Assembly (NCBI GenBank): GCA_030148865.1
Contig: JASBSR010000024.1
Coordinates: forward strand, 1 to 64,000
Direction of reading: 5' to 3'
DNA: 64,000 bases
Origin: Gammaproteobacteria bacterium
GTDB lineage: Bacteria > Pseudomonadota > Gammaproteobacteria > SZUA-229
Below the pieces are notes generated by a model that ran no database searches, was not told where the DNA came from, and saw nothing but the letters and a program-made list of their open reading frames with translations. Both the position numbers and the translations under genes were made by a program. Positions 8,891 to 18,820 of the stretch are shown here, piece after piece. The first letter of the stretch is position 1, and each line of letters starts with the position of its first letter.

Positions 8891-10138
8891 ATGGATTATT
8901 TTGAATATCGCGACGGCGCACTCTGGGCCGAGTCGGTCAATCTTGGCGAGCAGGTCGCTGGCTGGGGGACGCCCTGTTATGTTTACTCGCGTGCCACGAT
9001 TGAGCGTCACTGGAAAGCCTTTGATAGTGCGCTGGCAGCGCGGCCGCATTTAATCTGTTATGCAGTGAAAGCCAACTCCAGTCTGGCTGTGCTCAATGTG
9101 CTGGCCAGACTCGGCTCTGGCTTTGACATTGTTTCAGTCGGAGAGCTCGAACGCGTGCTGCGGGCGGGCGGGGATGCCGGCAAAATCGTATTTTCCGGGG
9201 TTGGCAAAAAAGCCGATGAAATCGCGCGCGCGCTCGAAGTCGGCATTCGTTGTTTTAACGTCGAGTCCAGCGCCGAACTGGAAGTGATTAATGCCGTCGC
9301 CAGCAAAATGCAGCGCCGTGCCGCCATATCTCTGCGCGTGAATCCCGATGTCGATGCCAAAACGCATCCTTATATATCGACCGGTCTGAAAGAAAACAAA
9401 TTTGGTATCGCGATCAAAGACGCGCACGCGGCGTACCAGCAGGCTGCCAACATGCCGGCGCTGGATGTGGTTGGCATCGACTGTCATATTGGTTCCCAGC
9501 TTACCGAAGTCGCGCCCTTCGTTGATGCGCTGGCGCGTGTGCTCGCGCTGGTCGACATTCTGGCAGCCAGCGGCATTCATCTGCAACATATTGACCTTGG
9601 TGGCGGTCTGGGGATTCAGTACAAAGACGAACAACCACCGCAGCCGGATGCGCTGGCGCGCACTTTGCTCAAAGGTCTGGGTTCGCGCGATCTGGAAATC
9701 ATGCTCGAACCCGGTCGCGCCATCGTCGGCAATGCTGGGGTTTTGCTCACCCAGGTGCTATATCTAAAACACAATGCGCACCGCAACTTTGCCATTGTCG
9801 ATGCCGCGATGAACGATCTGATGCGACCGGCGCTGTACGGTGCCTGGCAGAATATTATTCCTCTGCAACCGCGTAATGATGTGCCCGCGCAGACCTATGA
9901 TGTGGTCGGACCGGTGTGTGAAACCGGTGATTTTCTCGGCAAAGAGCGCGAGCTTAGTTTGCAGCAGGGAGATTACCTGGTCGTGCGTTCTGCTGGCGCG
10001 TATGGTTTTAGCATGAGCTCGAACTACAACAGCCGGCCACGCGCTGCCGAGATTATGGTGGATGGTGGTCACGCCGTGGTGATCCGCGAACGCGAAGACT
10101 TATCACAATTAATGCAGGGTGAAACCGTACTTGACTGA
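8891..10138 (+). CDS. lysA: Diaminopimelate decarboxylase
   Basis: 415 residues of the fold-type III PLP decarboxylase family. It converts meso-diaminopimelate to lysine. The PLP lysine is K60 in YAVKANSS, the glycine-rich phosphate loop is DLGGGLG, and the dimer active-site motif is VGPVCETGDFLG. The start MDYFEYRDG is seven bases after the lptM stop. A longer upstream frame overlaps lptM and is not homologous. It belongs with dapF, the preceding step of the same pathway, 0.7 kb downstream. Confidence 0.95.
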   Translation: MDYFEYRDGALWAESVNLGEQVAGWGTPCYVYSRATIERHWKAFDSALAARPHLICYAVKANSSLAVLNVLARLGSGFDIVSVGELERVLRAGGDAGKIVFSGVGKKADEIARALEVGIRCFNVESSAELEVINAVASKMQRRAAISLRVNPDVDAKTHPYISTGLKENKFGIAIKDAHAAYQQAANMPALDVVGIDCHIGSQLTEVAPFVDALARVLALVDILAASGIHLQHIDLGGGLGIQYKDEQPPQPDALARTLLKGLGSRDLEIMLEPGRAIVGNAGVLLTQVLYLKHNAHRNFAIVDAAMNDLMRPALYGAWQNIIPLQPRNDVPAQTYDVVGPVCETGDFLGKERELSLQQGDYLVVRSAGAYGFSMSSNYNSRPRAAEIMVDGGHAVVIREREDLSQLMQGETVLD

Positions 10139-10781
10139 GCCCCGTTTTAATTCAGCAACAGACGTTAGCGCCGCAAAAACCTTCAATGAACACGGCACGC
10201 TGATGTACTCGCGTGCACAAATACCTTTCAGCGCAGAAGAATGGCAACAGCTGGAAGCTTTGTTACAGGGACTACACTATGATCGCGTTGTCGCTGGTGA
10301 TGCTGCAGAAGCGCATGCGGTAAATGTCTGTCGATTTTATAATGATGTCGAAAAACCGATGGCTTTGCACGCCCGTGCCGCCGAGCTAGAGGCGCTGGTG
10401 ATGAGCCCCAAAATGCGCGCTTTTTATCGCCGTTTCGCCGGCACCGACAAACTATGCCTGCGCCGCTGTCAGGCAAATCTGATGTTGAACGGCGATTTTA
10501 TCGGTATTCATAAAGATCAGGACAGTAATCCGGATTATCTCGCCACGGTGGTATTTCATTTTGCTGATGATTACTGCGGTGGTGATTTTGTTACCCACGA
10601 TGCTCGCAGCGGTGCCGAGCATTTTCACCCACAGGCGTACAGCATGCTGGTCAACAGTTGCACCATTCCGCACGAAGTCGAGCCGGTGCAAGGAGGCCTG
10701 CGTCTCACCCTCGCCTGTTTTTTATCGACCGAGTTCGGCCCCAGCCGAAACATCCGCAAAGATTTCCAGCTCAGGCAGTAA
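10119..10781 (+). CDS. 2-oxoglutarate/Fe(II)-dependent oxygenase-like protein
   Basis: 220 residues from GTG 10119, overlapping the lysA end; TTG 10131 with AGGG ten bases before it is an equally plausible start. The Fe(II) facial triad is visible as H-x-D in IGIHKDQD and a distal H in TIPHEVEPV. The 2-oxoglutarate-binding arginine follows in GLRLTLACF. This is the 2OG-FeII_Oxy prolyl-hydroxylase-like fold. The substrate is unknown. It sits between lysA and dapF, which are adjacent in Pseudomonas, and is translationally coupled to lysA. Confidence 0.7.
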   Translation: MKPYLTEPRFNSATDVSAAKTFNEHGTLMYSRAQIPFSAEEWQQLEALLQGLHYDRVVAGDAAEAHAVNVCRFYNDVEKPMALHARAAELEALVMSPKMRAFYRRFAGTDKLCLRRCQANLMLNGDFIGIHKDQDSNPDYLATVVFHFADDYCGGDFVTHDARSGAEHFHPQAYSMLVNSCTIPHEVEPVQGGLRLTLACFLSTEFGPSRNIRKDFQLRQ

Positions 10782-10865
10782 GCCCCAATTTCTCTAGCCA
10801 GGCCGGGGTTAGTGGTGCCCCCACGGTGATTGCTGAACCAGGGAATTGCCAGTAGTATTCAGATC

Positions 10866-11696
10866 ATGCAGCTCAAGTTCAGCAAAATGCAGGGCATTGG
10901 TAACGATTTTGTCGTGATCGATGCAATTTCTCAGGATCTGGCACTAACGCGCGAACAAATTCGCCATATCAGTGACCGGCATTTTGGTGTTGGCTGCGAT
11001 CAGCTGTTGCTGGTGGAACCCAGCAAGCTACCGGAAGCGGAATTTCGTTACCGGATTTACAATGCCGATGGTGGCGAAGTCGAGCAATGTGGTAATGGCG
11101 CGCGCTGTTTTGCGCGCTTTGTGCACGACCAGGGCCTGAGCCAGAATCGCGAAATCGTGGTTGAAACTACTGCCGGCCTGATCCGCCTCATGCTCGAGGA
11201 TGATGATCGGGTCACGGTGGACATGGGGGTGCCGAATTTTGCCCCAGCGGCACTACCGTTTCAGGCGGAAAACGCTGCTGACACGTACAATATAGTGGTG
11301 AATGGTGACGAATATGCTATAGGTATAGTGTCGCTCGGCAACCCGCACGCGGTGTTGCAGGTCGCAGCCGTCGCCGATGCGCCGGTACGAACGCTGGGGG
11401 CTGCGCTCGAAAGCCATCCGCGTTTTCCGCAACGCGTCAATGTTGGCTTTATGGAGATCGTCAATCGTGAACGTATTCGCATACGCGTGTATGAACGCGG
11501 TGCCGGTGAAACCCTGGCCTGCGGCTCCGGCGCCTGTGCGGCGGTTGCCATCGGGGTGCGCTATCAGCAGCTGGATAACGAAGTGACAGTAGAACTCAGG
11601 GGCGGTGAACTCAGCATACGCTGGGACGGGGAAGGCGCGTCCTTGTTGCTGACCGGGCCAGCGCAAACAGTATTTCAGGGGCAAATAGAACTGTGA
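10866..11696 (+). CDS. dapF: Diaminopimelate epimerase
   Basis: 276 residues. It interconverts LL- and meso-diaminopimelate without a cofactor using two cysteines, seen here in EQCGNGARC and ETLACGSGACA. N-terminal MQLKFSKMQGIGNDFVVID fixes the start at 10866. Two related halves of the DapF fold are complete. The stop overlaps the GTG of the next gene by four bases (GTGA), so dapF, the DUF484 gene and xerC form one unit. Confidence 0.96.
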   Translation: MQLKFSKMQGIGNDFVVIDAISQDLALTREQIRHISDRHFGVGCDQLLLVEPSKLPEAEFRYRIYNADGGEVEQCGNGARCFARFVHDQGLSQNREIVVETTAGLIRLMLEDDDRVTVDMGVPNFAPAALPFQAENAADTYNIVVNGDEYAIGIVSLGNPHAVLQVAAVADAPVRTLGAALESHPRFPQRVNVGFMEIVNRERIRIRVYERGAGETLACGSGACAAVAIGVRYQQLDNEVTVELRGGELSIRWDGEGASLLLTGPAQTVFQGQIEL

Positions 11697-12418
11697 CAAA
11701 AACAACATTACAAAGCACACAGCAGAGTGACTTTCAACAGCCAGAGCTGGAACCGAGCGAACGCGAGTTGATTCGATTACTCGAACAGCATCCTGATATA
11801 CTGAGCCGTTACCCCGGCCTGCTTCATGATCTCGAAATTCCACACAGTACCGGCGATGTTGCTTCATTGATCGAGCGCCAGGTGTTCATGCTGCGCGACA
11901 AGCTCAAGGCGCACGATAAACGCATGCGCGATTTGATGGACATCGCGCGCGCCAACGAACGCCTCGCCAGTAGTCATCACCGGATTGCGGTGAATTTGCT
12001 CGCTGCACGTGATCTCAGTGATGTCATCAGCAGCGTTAATGCCGAGCTGGGCAACGAACTGAAAGCCGATTATGTGGTGGTGCGTCTGTTCAGTGATGAT
12101 GAAACCTTGCTCGCCCAAAAACCCGATTTATTCGTCAGCCGCAAAGCCGAAGCGCTGTCGGTCTTTTCGACCATGCTGAAACATCGCAACCCGGTGTGCG
12201 GGCGCAGCTCGCGCGAACAAAAAGCGTTTTTATTCGGGGAGCGTGCCGAGCAAATTGCCTCGGCGGCGGTGATCCCGCTGGTCGCGGGGGCTGATCTTGG
12301 CCTGCTCGGCCTCGGTGGTCACGAAGCCAGCCGCTTCACCAGCAGCATGGGCACTGAATTTCTCAACCAGATTGGAGAGATGGTCAGCATGGCGCTGGCT
12401 GTGCATCTCGAGTCATGA
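11693..12418 (+). CDS. DUF484 family protein
   Basis: 241 residues from GTG 11693. An N-terminal helical segment (LIRLLEQHPDILSRYPGLL, then about residues 60-90 likely coiled coil) is followed by a GAF-like domain (SAAVIPLVAGADLGLLGLGG). DUF484 proteins lie between dapF and xerC in most gammaproteobacteria. The molecular function is unknown. It overlaps both neighbours by four bases, indicating strict translational coupling with dapF and xerC. Confidence 0.9.
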   Translation: MTKTTLQSTQQSDFQQPELEPSERELIRLLEQHPDILSRYPGLLHDLEIPHSTGDVASLIERQVFMLRDKLKAHDKRMRDLMDIARANERLASSHHRIAVNLLAARDLSDVISSVNAELGNELKADYVVVRLFSDDETLLAQKPDLFVSRKAEALSVFSTMLKHRNPVCGRSSREQKAFLFGERAEQIASAAVIPLVAGADLGLLGLGGHEASRFTSSMGTEFLNQIGEMVSMALAVHLES

Positions 12419-13311
12419 AGCTGCAGGCCGATCTGGCTCGCTTTTACGAATATCTGGCAGCCGAAAAACGCTATTCCAGTCACACCGTGGCTGCCTACCG
12501 CCGAGATCTTGTCGCTTTCACCGAGTATTGCGCTGAAATCGCTTCCTGGGATGCCATCGACCAGCAGCGCGTGCGCGGGTTTGTCGCCAGCCAGCACCGC
12601 AAAGGTCTGTCAGGCACATCGCTGCAGCGCCAGTTATCGTCGATCCGTAGCCTGTACCGCTATTTATGCCGTCATCAGCTGGCCAGCACCAGCCCGGCGA
12701 CCGGCGTGCCGGCTCCCAAAGCCGGCAGACGCTTGCCCAAAACCCTGCAGGTCGATGAGCTGAGCTGCCTGCTCGACATCAAAGAGACCCGCCCGCTGGC
12801 GCGGCGCGATCTTGCCATGATGGAGCTGCTCTACGGCTGCGGTCTGCGTCTGGCCGAGCTCAGCGGCCTGAATCTGAATGCTGTCGACTGGCAACAAAGC
12901 GTGCTCACGGTCACCGGCAAGGGTCGCAAACAGCGCAGGGTTCCATTTGGGCGTAAGGCGGCGCTAGCTTTGAAAAACTGGCTACCCGAGCGCGTGTTGT
13001 TATTAAAGCAGGAAAATCCAGCATTGTTCATTAGCCAGCGTGGGCAGCGCATCAGCCACGCCAGCATTGGTCAGCGCCTGAAAAAATGGGCGCGGGTGCA
13101 GGGCGTGGCCAGCCAGGTTCACCCCCACAAGCTACGGCACTCGTTTGCCTCGCATATTCTGGAATCCAGCAGCGACCTGCGCGCCGTGCAGGAGCTGCTC
13201 GGTCATGCCAACCTTAGTACCACCCAGATTTATACCCATCTCGATTTTCAGCATCTCGCCCGTGTTTACGACCAGGCGCATCCGCGCGCGCGGAAAAAAA
13301 TCCGGTCCTGA
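12415..13311 (+). CDS. xerC: Site-specific tyrosine recombinase XerC
   Basis: 298 residues. The N-terminal SAM-like DNA-binding domain ([15 protein letters not shown]) is followed by the catalytic domain with arginine in [10 protein letters not shown], lysine in [21 protein letters not shown] and the nucleophile tyrosine in [10 protein letters not shown]. XerC works with XerD at dif to resolve chromosome dimers. The location after dapF-DUF484 is the conserved gammaproteobacterial arrangement. Confidence 0.95.
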   Translation: MKLQADLARFYEYLAAEKRYSSHTVAAYRRDLVAFTEYCAEIASWDAIDQQRVRGFVASQHRKGLSGTSLQRQLSSIRSLYRYLCRHQLASTSPATGVPAPKAGRRLPKTLQVDELSCLLDIKETRPLARRDLAMMELLYGCGLRLAELSGLNLNAVDWQQSVLTVTGKGRKQRRVPFGRKAALALKNWLPERVLLLKQENPALFISQRGQRISHASIGQRLKKWARVQGVASQVHPHKLRHSFASHILESSSDLRAVQELLGHANLSTTQIYTHLDFQHLARVYDQAHPRARKKIRS

Positions 13312-13345
13312 GCGCCACTCGACAAAGCCCCACATCATGTGGCGC
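13312..13345 (+). terminator. Hairpin after xerC (possible terminator)
   Basis: GCGCCAC (13312-13318) pairs perfectly with GTGGCGC (13339-13345), with a competing inner palindrome CACATCATGTG. There is no T-run after it, so a rho-independent terminator is uncertain. It lies between the xerC stop and hslV. Confidence 0.35.
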
Positions 13346-13418
13346 GTTAAGCTCGCCAAATCGTGTAAAATCAGCCGCCGGTAGCACAAACACTGAATTC
13401 ACGGTTCTCGGAGGCAAA

Positions 13419-13955
13419 GTGGAAACATTTCATGGCACAACCATAGTCACAGTGCGTCGCGACGGCACAGTTGTCGTGGGTGGTGATGGCCAGGTCACGC
13501 TCGGCCACACGGTGATGAAAGGCAACGCCACCAAGGTACGCAAGTTGTATCACGATAAAGTCATCGCTGGTTTTGCTGGTGCTACTGCCGATGCCTTCAC
13601 CTTGCTGGAACGATTTGAAGGCATGCTTGAACGCCATAGCGGCCAGTTGCGCCGTGCTGCGGTCGAGCTCGCCAAAGACTGGCGCACAGATCGCATGCTG
13701 CGCAAACTCGAAGCCATGCTGATCGTCGCAGACCGCGACTCATCGCTGCTGATTTCAGGCACGGGTGACGTCATCGATACTGTGGATGATTTAATCGCAA
13801 TCGGTTCCGGTGGCCCGTATGCGCAGTCAGCCGCACGCGCCCTGTTCGACAACACTGAGCTTTCGGCGCGCGAGATTGTAGCAAAGAGTCTCAGCATCGC
13901 GGGTGACATCTGTATCTACACCAACCACAACCAGACCATAGAAGAACTTAGTTGA
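13419..13955 (+). CDS. hslV: ATP-dependent protease peptidase subunit HslV
   Basis: 178 residues from GTG 13419 with GGAGG just upstream. HslV forms the proteolytic dodecamer of the HslUV (ClpQY) protease. The proteasome-type nucleophile is the first threonine of [10 protein letters not shown]. Here it is residue 7, so METFHG would be a short propeptide that must be removed, whereas in E. coli only Met is removed. GGDGQVTLG and [11 protein letters not shown] are typical. hslU follows after 13 bases. Confidence 0.95.
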   Translation: METFHGTTIVTVRRDGTVVVGGDGQVTLGHTVMKGNATKVRKLYHDKVIAGFAGATADAFTLLERFEGMLERHSGQLRRAAVELAKDWRTDRMLRKLEAMLIVADRDSSLLISGTGDVIDTVDDLIAIGSGGPYAQSAARALFDNTELSAREIVAKSLSIAGDICIYTNHNQTIEELS

Positions 13956-13968
13956 GACCCTATTCATT

Positions 13969-15294
13969 ATGTCGGAAATGACACCCAGAGAAATTGTTCA
14001 GGAGCTGGACAAGCACATCGTAGGCCAGAAGTCGGCGAAACGCGCGGTTGCGATTGCGCTGCGTAATCGCTGGCGGCGTTTGCAGGTGGATGAAAGCCTG
14101 CGTAACGAAATTACGCCGAAAAACATTTTGATGATCGGTCCCACTGGTGTGGGTAAAACCGAAATCGCACGGCGTCTGGCGCATCTCGCGCGTGCACCGT
14201 TTGTTAAAGTCGAAGCCACCAAGTTTACCGAAGTCGGATATGTTGGTCGTGAAGTTGACTCTATTATTCGCGACCTGGTCGATATGTCGGTAAAGACCAC
14301 GCGCGAGCAGGAGGTGGAAAAAGTCAAACACCAGGCAGAAGATGCTGCCGAAGAGCGCATACTCGATGCGCTGTTGCCACCGGCGCGCGACAGTTATGGC
14401 GAGCCCGTGCCCAGCGAAAGCGACACCCGCGAAAAATTCAGACAGAAATTACGCAATGGCAGTCTCGACGATAAAGAAATTGATATCGAAGTTGCACTGC
14501 CGCAGGTTGGTGTAGAAATTATGGCACCGCCTGGTATGGAAGAAATGACCAGCCAGTTGCAAAGCATGTTTCAAAATGTATCTGGTGACAAAAAGAAAAA
14601 TCAGAACATGCGCATCGCCCAGGCGCGCAAGGCATTAATCGAAGACGAAGCCGCGAAATTAATTAAAGAAGATGAGATCAAGGCGCGTGCGGTCGAAAAT
14701 GCAGAACAGAACGGCATCGTTTTTATCGATGAAATCGACAAAGTGGCCAGGCGCGCAGAACAGAGTGGTGCTGATGTTTCGCGTGAAGGTGTGCAGCGCG
14801 ATCTGCTACCACTGGTAGAAGGCTGCACCGTGAGCACTAAATACGGAATGGTGAAAACTGACCATATTTTATTTATCGCTTCGGGCGCGTTTCATTTGTC
14901 GAAGCCATCTGACCTGATTCCCGAATTACAGGGGCGTTTGCCGATACGCGTTGAGCTCACCGCGCTGAATGCGGATGATTTCCGACGCATTCTGACTGAG
15001 CCAGATGCCGCGCTGACCACACAATACAGCGCGTTGATGAAAACCGAAGGGGTCGAGCTGTTATTCAGCGAGGACGGTGTTAAACAAATTGCCGAAGTTG
15101 CTTACAGCGTCAATGAGCGCTCAGAAAATATCGGCGCGCGCCGATTGCATACAGTGATGGAACGTTTGCTCGAAGATATTTCATACGAAGCACCTGACAG
15201 GTCTGGTAGCCGCGTCACGGTCGATGCTGACTTTGTCCAGAACAGTCTCGGCGAACTGGTCGAAGATGAAGATCTGAGTCGTTATATTTTATAA
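13969..15294 (+). CDS. hslU: ATP-dependent protease ATPase subunit HslU
   Basis: 441 residues of the AAA+ unfoldase partner of HslV. The N-terminal [16 protein letters not shown] is typical. Walker A is [12 protein letters not shown], the pore loop is around EVGYVGREV, the I-domain spans about residues 110-230, and Walker B is [10 protein letters not shown]. The C-terminus ends LSRYIL, matching the conserved tail that inserts into HslV. Cytosolic. The hslVU operon is often heat-shock controlled, but I see no convincing sigma32 promoter here. Confidence 0.96.
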   Translation: MSEMTPREIVQELDKHIVGQKSAKRAVAIALRNRWRRLQVDESLRNEITPKNILMIGPTGVGKTEIARRLAHLARAPFVKVEATKFTEVGYVGREVDSIIRDLVDMSVKTTREQEVEKVKHQAEDAAEERILDALLPPARDSYGEPVPSESDTREKFRQKLRNGSLDDKEIDIEVALPQVGVEIMAPPGMEEMTSQLQSMFQNVSGDKKKNQNMRIAQARKALIEDEAAKLIKEDEIKARAVENAEQNGIVFIDEIDKVARRAEQSGADVSREGVQRDLLPLVEGCTVSTKYGMVKTDHILFIASGAFHLSKPSDLIPELQGRLPIRVELTALNADDFRRILTEPDAALTTQYSALMKTEGVELLFSEDGVKQIAEVAYSVNERSENIGARRLHTVMERLLEDISYEAPDRSGSRVTVDADFVQNSLGELVEDEDLSRYIL

Positions 15295-15385
15295 GACTAT
15301 TAATAAAGATTTGCCCCAAGATGAGAAAAACGAAGTCGTTGCTTTGTCCTCTGTGGCAAAAAACGTTTTAATCAGGAAATGAATT

Positions 15386-15745
15386 ATGCCTAAACCAACC
15401 AATATTAGCCTGCATCAGAAGAGCCGGGTGCTGGAAATCGAATACGACGACGGCAAGGCATTCAAGTTGCCGTGTGAATATTTACGCGTGTACTCACCGT
15501 CTGCTGAAGTTACTGGACACGGACCCGGCCAGGAAGTGCTGCAAAAAGGCAAGGAAGATGTGAATATTGAAGCCATCGAACCACAGGGTAACTATGCGGT
15601 AAAACTTTGCTTTGACGATCGCCATGACACCGGCCTTTATACCTGGGATTATTTATACGAGCTCGGCAGTGGTTACGAAGAAAAGTGGAAAGACTATTTA
15701 AAACGCCTCGAAGCTGCTGGTCACAAACGCAAAAGCCCGGGTTGA
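15386..15745 (+). CDS. DUF971 family protein
   Basis: 119 residues of the DUF971 (gamma-butyrobetaine hydroxylase N-terminal-like) domain, with the conserved [27 protein letters not shown]. The C-terminal [10 protein letters not shown] motif is family-typical. Related domains bind zinc in eukaryotic hydroxylases, but the stand-alone bacterial protein has no assigned activity. Its place between hslU and ubiE is conserved in many gammaproteobacteria. AGGAAATG precedes the start. Confidence 0.85.
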   Translation: MPKPTNISLHQKSRVLEIEYDDGKAFKLPCEYLRVYSPSAEVTGHGPGQEVLQKGKEDVNIEAIEPQGNYAVKLCFDDRHDTGLYTWDYLYELGSGYEEKWKDYLKRLEAAGHKRKSPG

Positions 15746-15776
15746 CTTGAGCACATTTGAATTAAGGAATACACAG

Positions 15777-16523
15777 ATGACAGATAATAAAACGCACTTT
15801 GGCTACCGGCAGGTGGAAACCGAAAAAAAGGCTGGTCTTGTCGCCGAGGTGTTCTCGTCGGTCGCTGGCAAGTACGATGTGATGAACGATGTTATGTCGT
15901 TCGGCATTCATCGCATCTGGAAAAGAATTGCGATCAGTCACACCGGTCTAAAAAAAGGCCAGCGCGCGCTCGACGTTGCGGGTGGCACCGGTGACCTGAC
16001 CCTGTATTTGTCTCAGCAGGTCGGCGACAGCGGGGAAGTGGTCATTTCTGATATTAATCCCGATATGCTGGAACAGGGGCGCCGACGCTTACTGGATAAA
16101 GGCTACGGTAGTAATATCAAATTTGTCGAAGCCAATGCCGAGGCACTGCCATTCGCAGATAATAGTTTCAACTGTGTCAGCATTGCTTTTGGTCTGCGCA
16201 ATGTGACCAACCAGCAAAAAGCACTGGCCTCGATGTACCGCGTGCTCAAGCCGGGTGGGCGATTGTTGATTCTGGAGTTTTCCAGGCCGGTGCTGCCGGT
16301 GCTAAATAAAGCCTATGACTTTTACTCATTCAATATACTGCCAAAGATGGGCAAGTTGATTGCCAATGACGAAGCCAGCTATCGTTATCTCGCTGAGTCC
16401 ATCCGCATGCATCCCGATCAAAAAACCCTGCAAAGCATGATGGAGACAGCCGGCTTCGAACGTTGCCGCTATTACAATATGAGCGGCGGTATTGTCGCGC
16501 TGCACAAAGGCTTCAAGCTGTAG
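15777..16523 (+). CDS. ubiE: Ubiquinone/menaquinone C-methyltransferase UbiE
   Basis: 248 residues from ATG 15777 (AAGGAA upstream; a TTG at 15747 is less likely). It is an SAM-dependent methyltransferase of ubiquinone synthesis. Motif I is [10 protein letters not shown], and the UbiE signatures [17 protein letters not shown] and [17 protein letters not shown] are clear. It is followed at three bases by ubiJ and then ubiB, the standard aerobic ubiquinone operon order. Confidence 0.96.
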   Translation: MTDNKTHFGYRQVETEKKAGLVAEVFSSVAGKYDVMNDVMSFGIHRIWKRIAISHTGLKKGQRALDVAGGTGDLTLYLSQQVGDSGEVVISDINPDMLEQGRRRLLDKGYGSNIKFVEANAEALPFADNSFNCVSIAFGLRNVTNQQKALASMYRVLKPGGRLLILEFSRPVLPVLNKAYDFYSFNILPKMGKLIANDEASYRYLAESIRMHPDQKTLQSMMETAGFERCRYYNMSGGIVALHKGFKL

Positions 16524-16526
16524 GCC

Positions 16527-17159
16527 ATGAGCAGACTGCTTACGAGCGACTGGCTACAAGCTGCAATCAATGCGGCGCTCGCGCTAGACCCTGAAATACA
16601 CCAGAAAATCGCAGCGATGAATGGCCGTGTAATATGCATTCATTTAAAACTGATCGAGCAGGATCTGTTTTTGTTGCCGAGTGCTGAAGGTATCGACGTT
16701 AGCACGCAATACCAGGCCGAAGCCGATACCACCATTTCCGGTACGCCATTGGCCTTATTAAAAATGGGCCTGAGTAAACAGATCGCGCCATTGTTGCTAA
16801 AAGGTGAAATCAGTATCGAAGGCGACACCCAGCTTGGCCGGGCATTTAAAAAAGTGCTGGCCTCGCTCAACATTGACTGGGAAGAACTGGCTGCGAGAAT
16901 GGTAGGTGATGCGCCCGCGCACCATATTTTTAACACGCTTCATATTATGCACCGCTGGAGCAGGCAGTCACTACGCGCAGTTGCCGATGATGTCAGCGAA
17001 TATTTACAGGAAGAAAGTCGTGATGTAGTGAGCGGCGCAGAATTAAATCAGTTTAACCGGCAGGTGGATGCGCTGCGCGATGCTGTTGCCCGCATCGAAC
17101 AGCGTGCCGAACAATTGCTGGCATCTCCCATTAATTCAAATAACACGGGCAAGGCATGA
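16527..17159 (+). CDS. ubiJ: Ubiquinone biosynthesis accessory factor UbiJ
   Basis: 210 residues. The N-terminal SCP2 lipid-binding domain (about residues 15-115) includes [14 protein letters not shown] and [19 protein letters not shown]-terminal helical/coiled-coil segment follows ([17 protein letters not shown]). UbiJ binds the hydrophobic ubiquinone intermediates within the soluble Ubi complex. The stop overlaps the ubiB start by four bases. Confidence 0.92.
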   Translation: MSRLLTSDWLQAAINAALALDPEIHQKIAAMNGRVICIHLKLIEQDLFLLPSAEGIDVSTQYQAEADTTISGTPLALLKMGLSKQIAPLLLKGEISIEGDTQLGRAFKKVLASLNIDWEELAARMVGDAPAHHIFNTLHIMHRWSRQSLRAVADDVSEYLQEESRDVVSGAELNQFNRQVDALRDAVARIEQRAEQLLASPINSNNTGKA

Positions 17160-18820
17160 GGTTTATCGGGCCGGGACAGTTCTTTCGCATGCTACGCATC
17201 AATATGGTGCTAATGCGACACGGTCTGGATGAGATTATTTTCGCCACACATTTATTCAGGCCGTTCCGATTTTTAATCTACCTGCTGCCGTGGAACTGGT
17301 TCCGGCGTAAACGCGCACCACGCGGCGAGCGTATACGCTGTGCGCTGGAAGATTTGGGGCCGATTTTTATCAAGTTTGGACAAATGCTGTCAACACGGCG
17401 CGATCTTTTGGCCGATGATATCGCAGATGATTTACAACGCCTGCAGGATGCGGTGCCGCCATTTCCCGGTGAACAGGCGGAAAAAATAATAGAAAAAGTT
17501 TACGGTAAGCCGGTACGCGAAGTCTTTGCCAGTTTTGAAACCCAGCCACTGGCCTCGGCGTCGATTGCACAGGTGCACGCCGCGATTTTGCACAATGGTA
17601 AAGACGTGGTGGTCAAGGTGCTACGCCCCGATGTTTTGCCGGTGATCAAGCGCGATATTGAGCTGCTCTATATTATTGCTGAGCTGGCAGCGCGCTATTC
17701 TTCGCAGTTGCGCCGTCTGCGGCCTGTCGAAGTCGTTGCTGAATATGAGAAAACCATTCTTGATGAACTCGATCTGCTACGCGAAGCTGCCAATGCCAGT
17801 CAGTTGAAGCGTAACTTCGAGGGTTCGAGTGATCTATACGTACCCGAGATTCACTGGGATTACACTCGTAAAAACATTCTGGTGATAGAGCGTATTTACG
17901 GCGTGCCGATACGCAATATCGATGAGCTCAAGCAGTGTGGCACCGACATGCAGCGCCTCGCCGAGCTTGGAGTGAAAATATTTTTTACTCAGGTGTTCAA
18001 GCACAACTTTTTTCACGCCGATATGCACCCGGGAAATATTTTTGTTGATATTGAAGAGCCATCAATGCCGAAATATGTTGCCGTTGACTTCGGCATCATG
18101 GGCACATTGAATGTAACCGACAAGCGTTATTTGGCTGAAAACTTCCTGGCATTCTTTCGCCGTGATTACTATCGGGTTGCAAAACTCCACGTGGAATCAG
18201 GCTGGGTTCCTGCTGGTACACGCGTCGATGAGTTCGAATCAGCAATCCGCAGCGTTTGCGAACCGATATTTGAAAAACCCCTGCGCGATATTTCGTTTGG
18301 TCAGTTGTTGCTGCGATTATTTCAGACCGCGCGCCGTTTTAATATGGAAGTGCAGCCGCAACTGGTCCTGTTACAAAAAACATTATTGAATATAGAGGGA
18401 CTCGGTCGCCAGCTATATCCGGATCTGGATTTATGGACAACAGCAAAACCGTTTTTAGAAAACTGGATGCAGGAACAGGTTGGCGCACGCGCCATGTTGC
18501 GTGGTATGAAAGACAACCTGCCACAGATGATAGAAAAGTTGCCAGAGATGCCGGGACTGATATATCAGGCCTTAAGACAATATTCGGATGGCGAGCAGCA
18601 ACAGCAGCAGATGCGAGCCATGCAGGATATTCGGCAGGAGATTCGTCGCGCCAACCAACGTTCTGTTATCAGCATGGCAGGGGCCAGTTTGGTATTGGGC
18701 GCGCTCATCGTATATGGTTTCGGCCAGCCGAACGATGCACTTGTTCTGGGTGCTCCGCTATTATCATGGCTACTCGGCGGGGCTGGTGGTTTAATGCTGA
18801 TCTATGCAACCCAGGACTAG
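17156..18820 (+). CDS. ubiB: Ubiquinone biosynthesis ATPase/kinase-like protein UbiB
   Basis: 554 residues of the ADCK/UbiB atypical kinase family. KxGQ motif is [11 protein letters not shown], the alanine-rich nucleotide loop [12 protein letters not shown], the invariant lysine [10 protein letters not shown], catalytic-type [11 protein letters not shown], and metal-binding VDFGIMG. Two C-terminal transmembrane helices (about residues 500-520 and 525-545) anchor it to the inner membrane. It is needed for ubiquinone hydroxylation steps. Its last 17 bases overlap the next gene. Confidence 0.95.
   Translation: MRFIGPGQFFRMLRINMVLMRHGLDEIIFATHLFRPFRFLIYLLPWNWFRRKRAPRGERIRCALEDLGPIFIKFGQMLSTRRDLLADDIADDLQRLQDAVPPFPGEQAEKIIEKVYGKPVREVFASFETQPLASASIAQVHAAILHNGKDVVVKVLRPDVLPVIKRDIELLYIIAELAARYSSQLRRLRPVEVVAEYEKTILDELDLLREAANASQLKRNFEGSSDLYVPEIHWDYTRKNILVIERIYGVPIRNIDELKQCGTDMQRLAELGVKIFFTQVFKHNFFHADMHPGNIFVDIEEPSMPKYVAVDFGIMGTLNVTDKRYLAENFLAFFRRDYYRVAKLHVESGWVPAGTRVDEFESAIRSVCEPIFEKPLRDISFGQLLLRLFQTARRFNMEVQPQLVLLQKTLLNIEGLGRQLYPDLDLWTTAKPFLENWMQEQVGARAMLRGMKDNLPQMIEKLPEMPGLIYQALRQYSDGEQQQQQMRAMQDIRQEIRRANQRSVISMAGASLVLGALIVYGFGQPNDALVLGAPLLSWLLGGAGGLMLIYATQD

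Noticed and set aside
13321-13345. CCCCACAT resembling a sigma32 -10 element before hslV
   Set aside because: No CTTGAA-type -35 element at the right distance, and the bases are part of the xerC hairpin.
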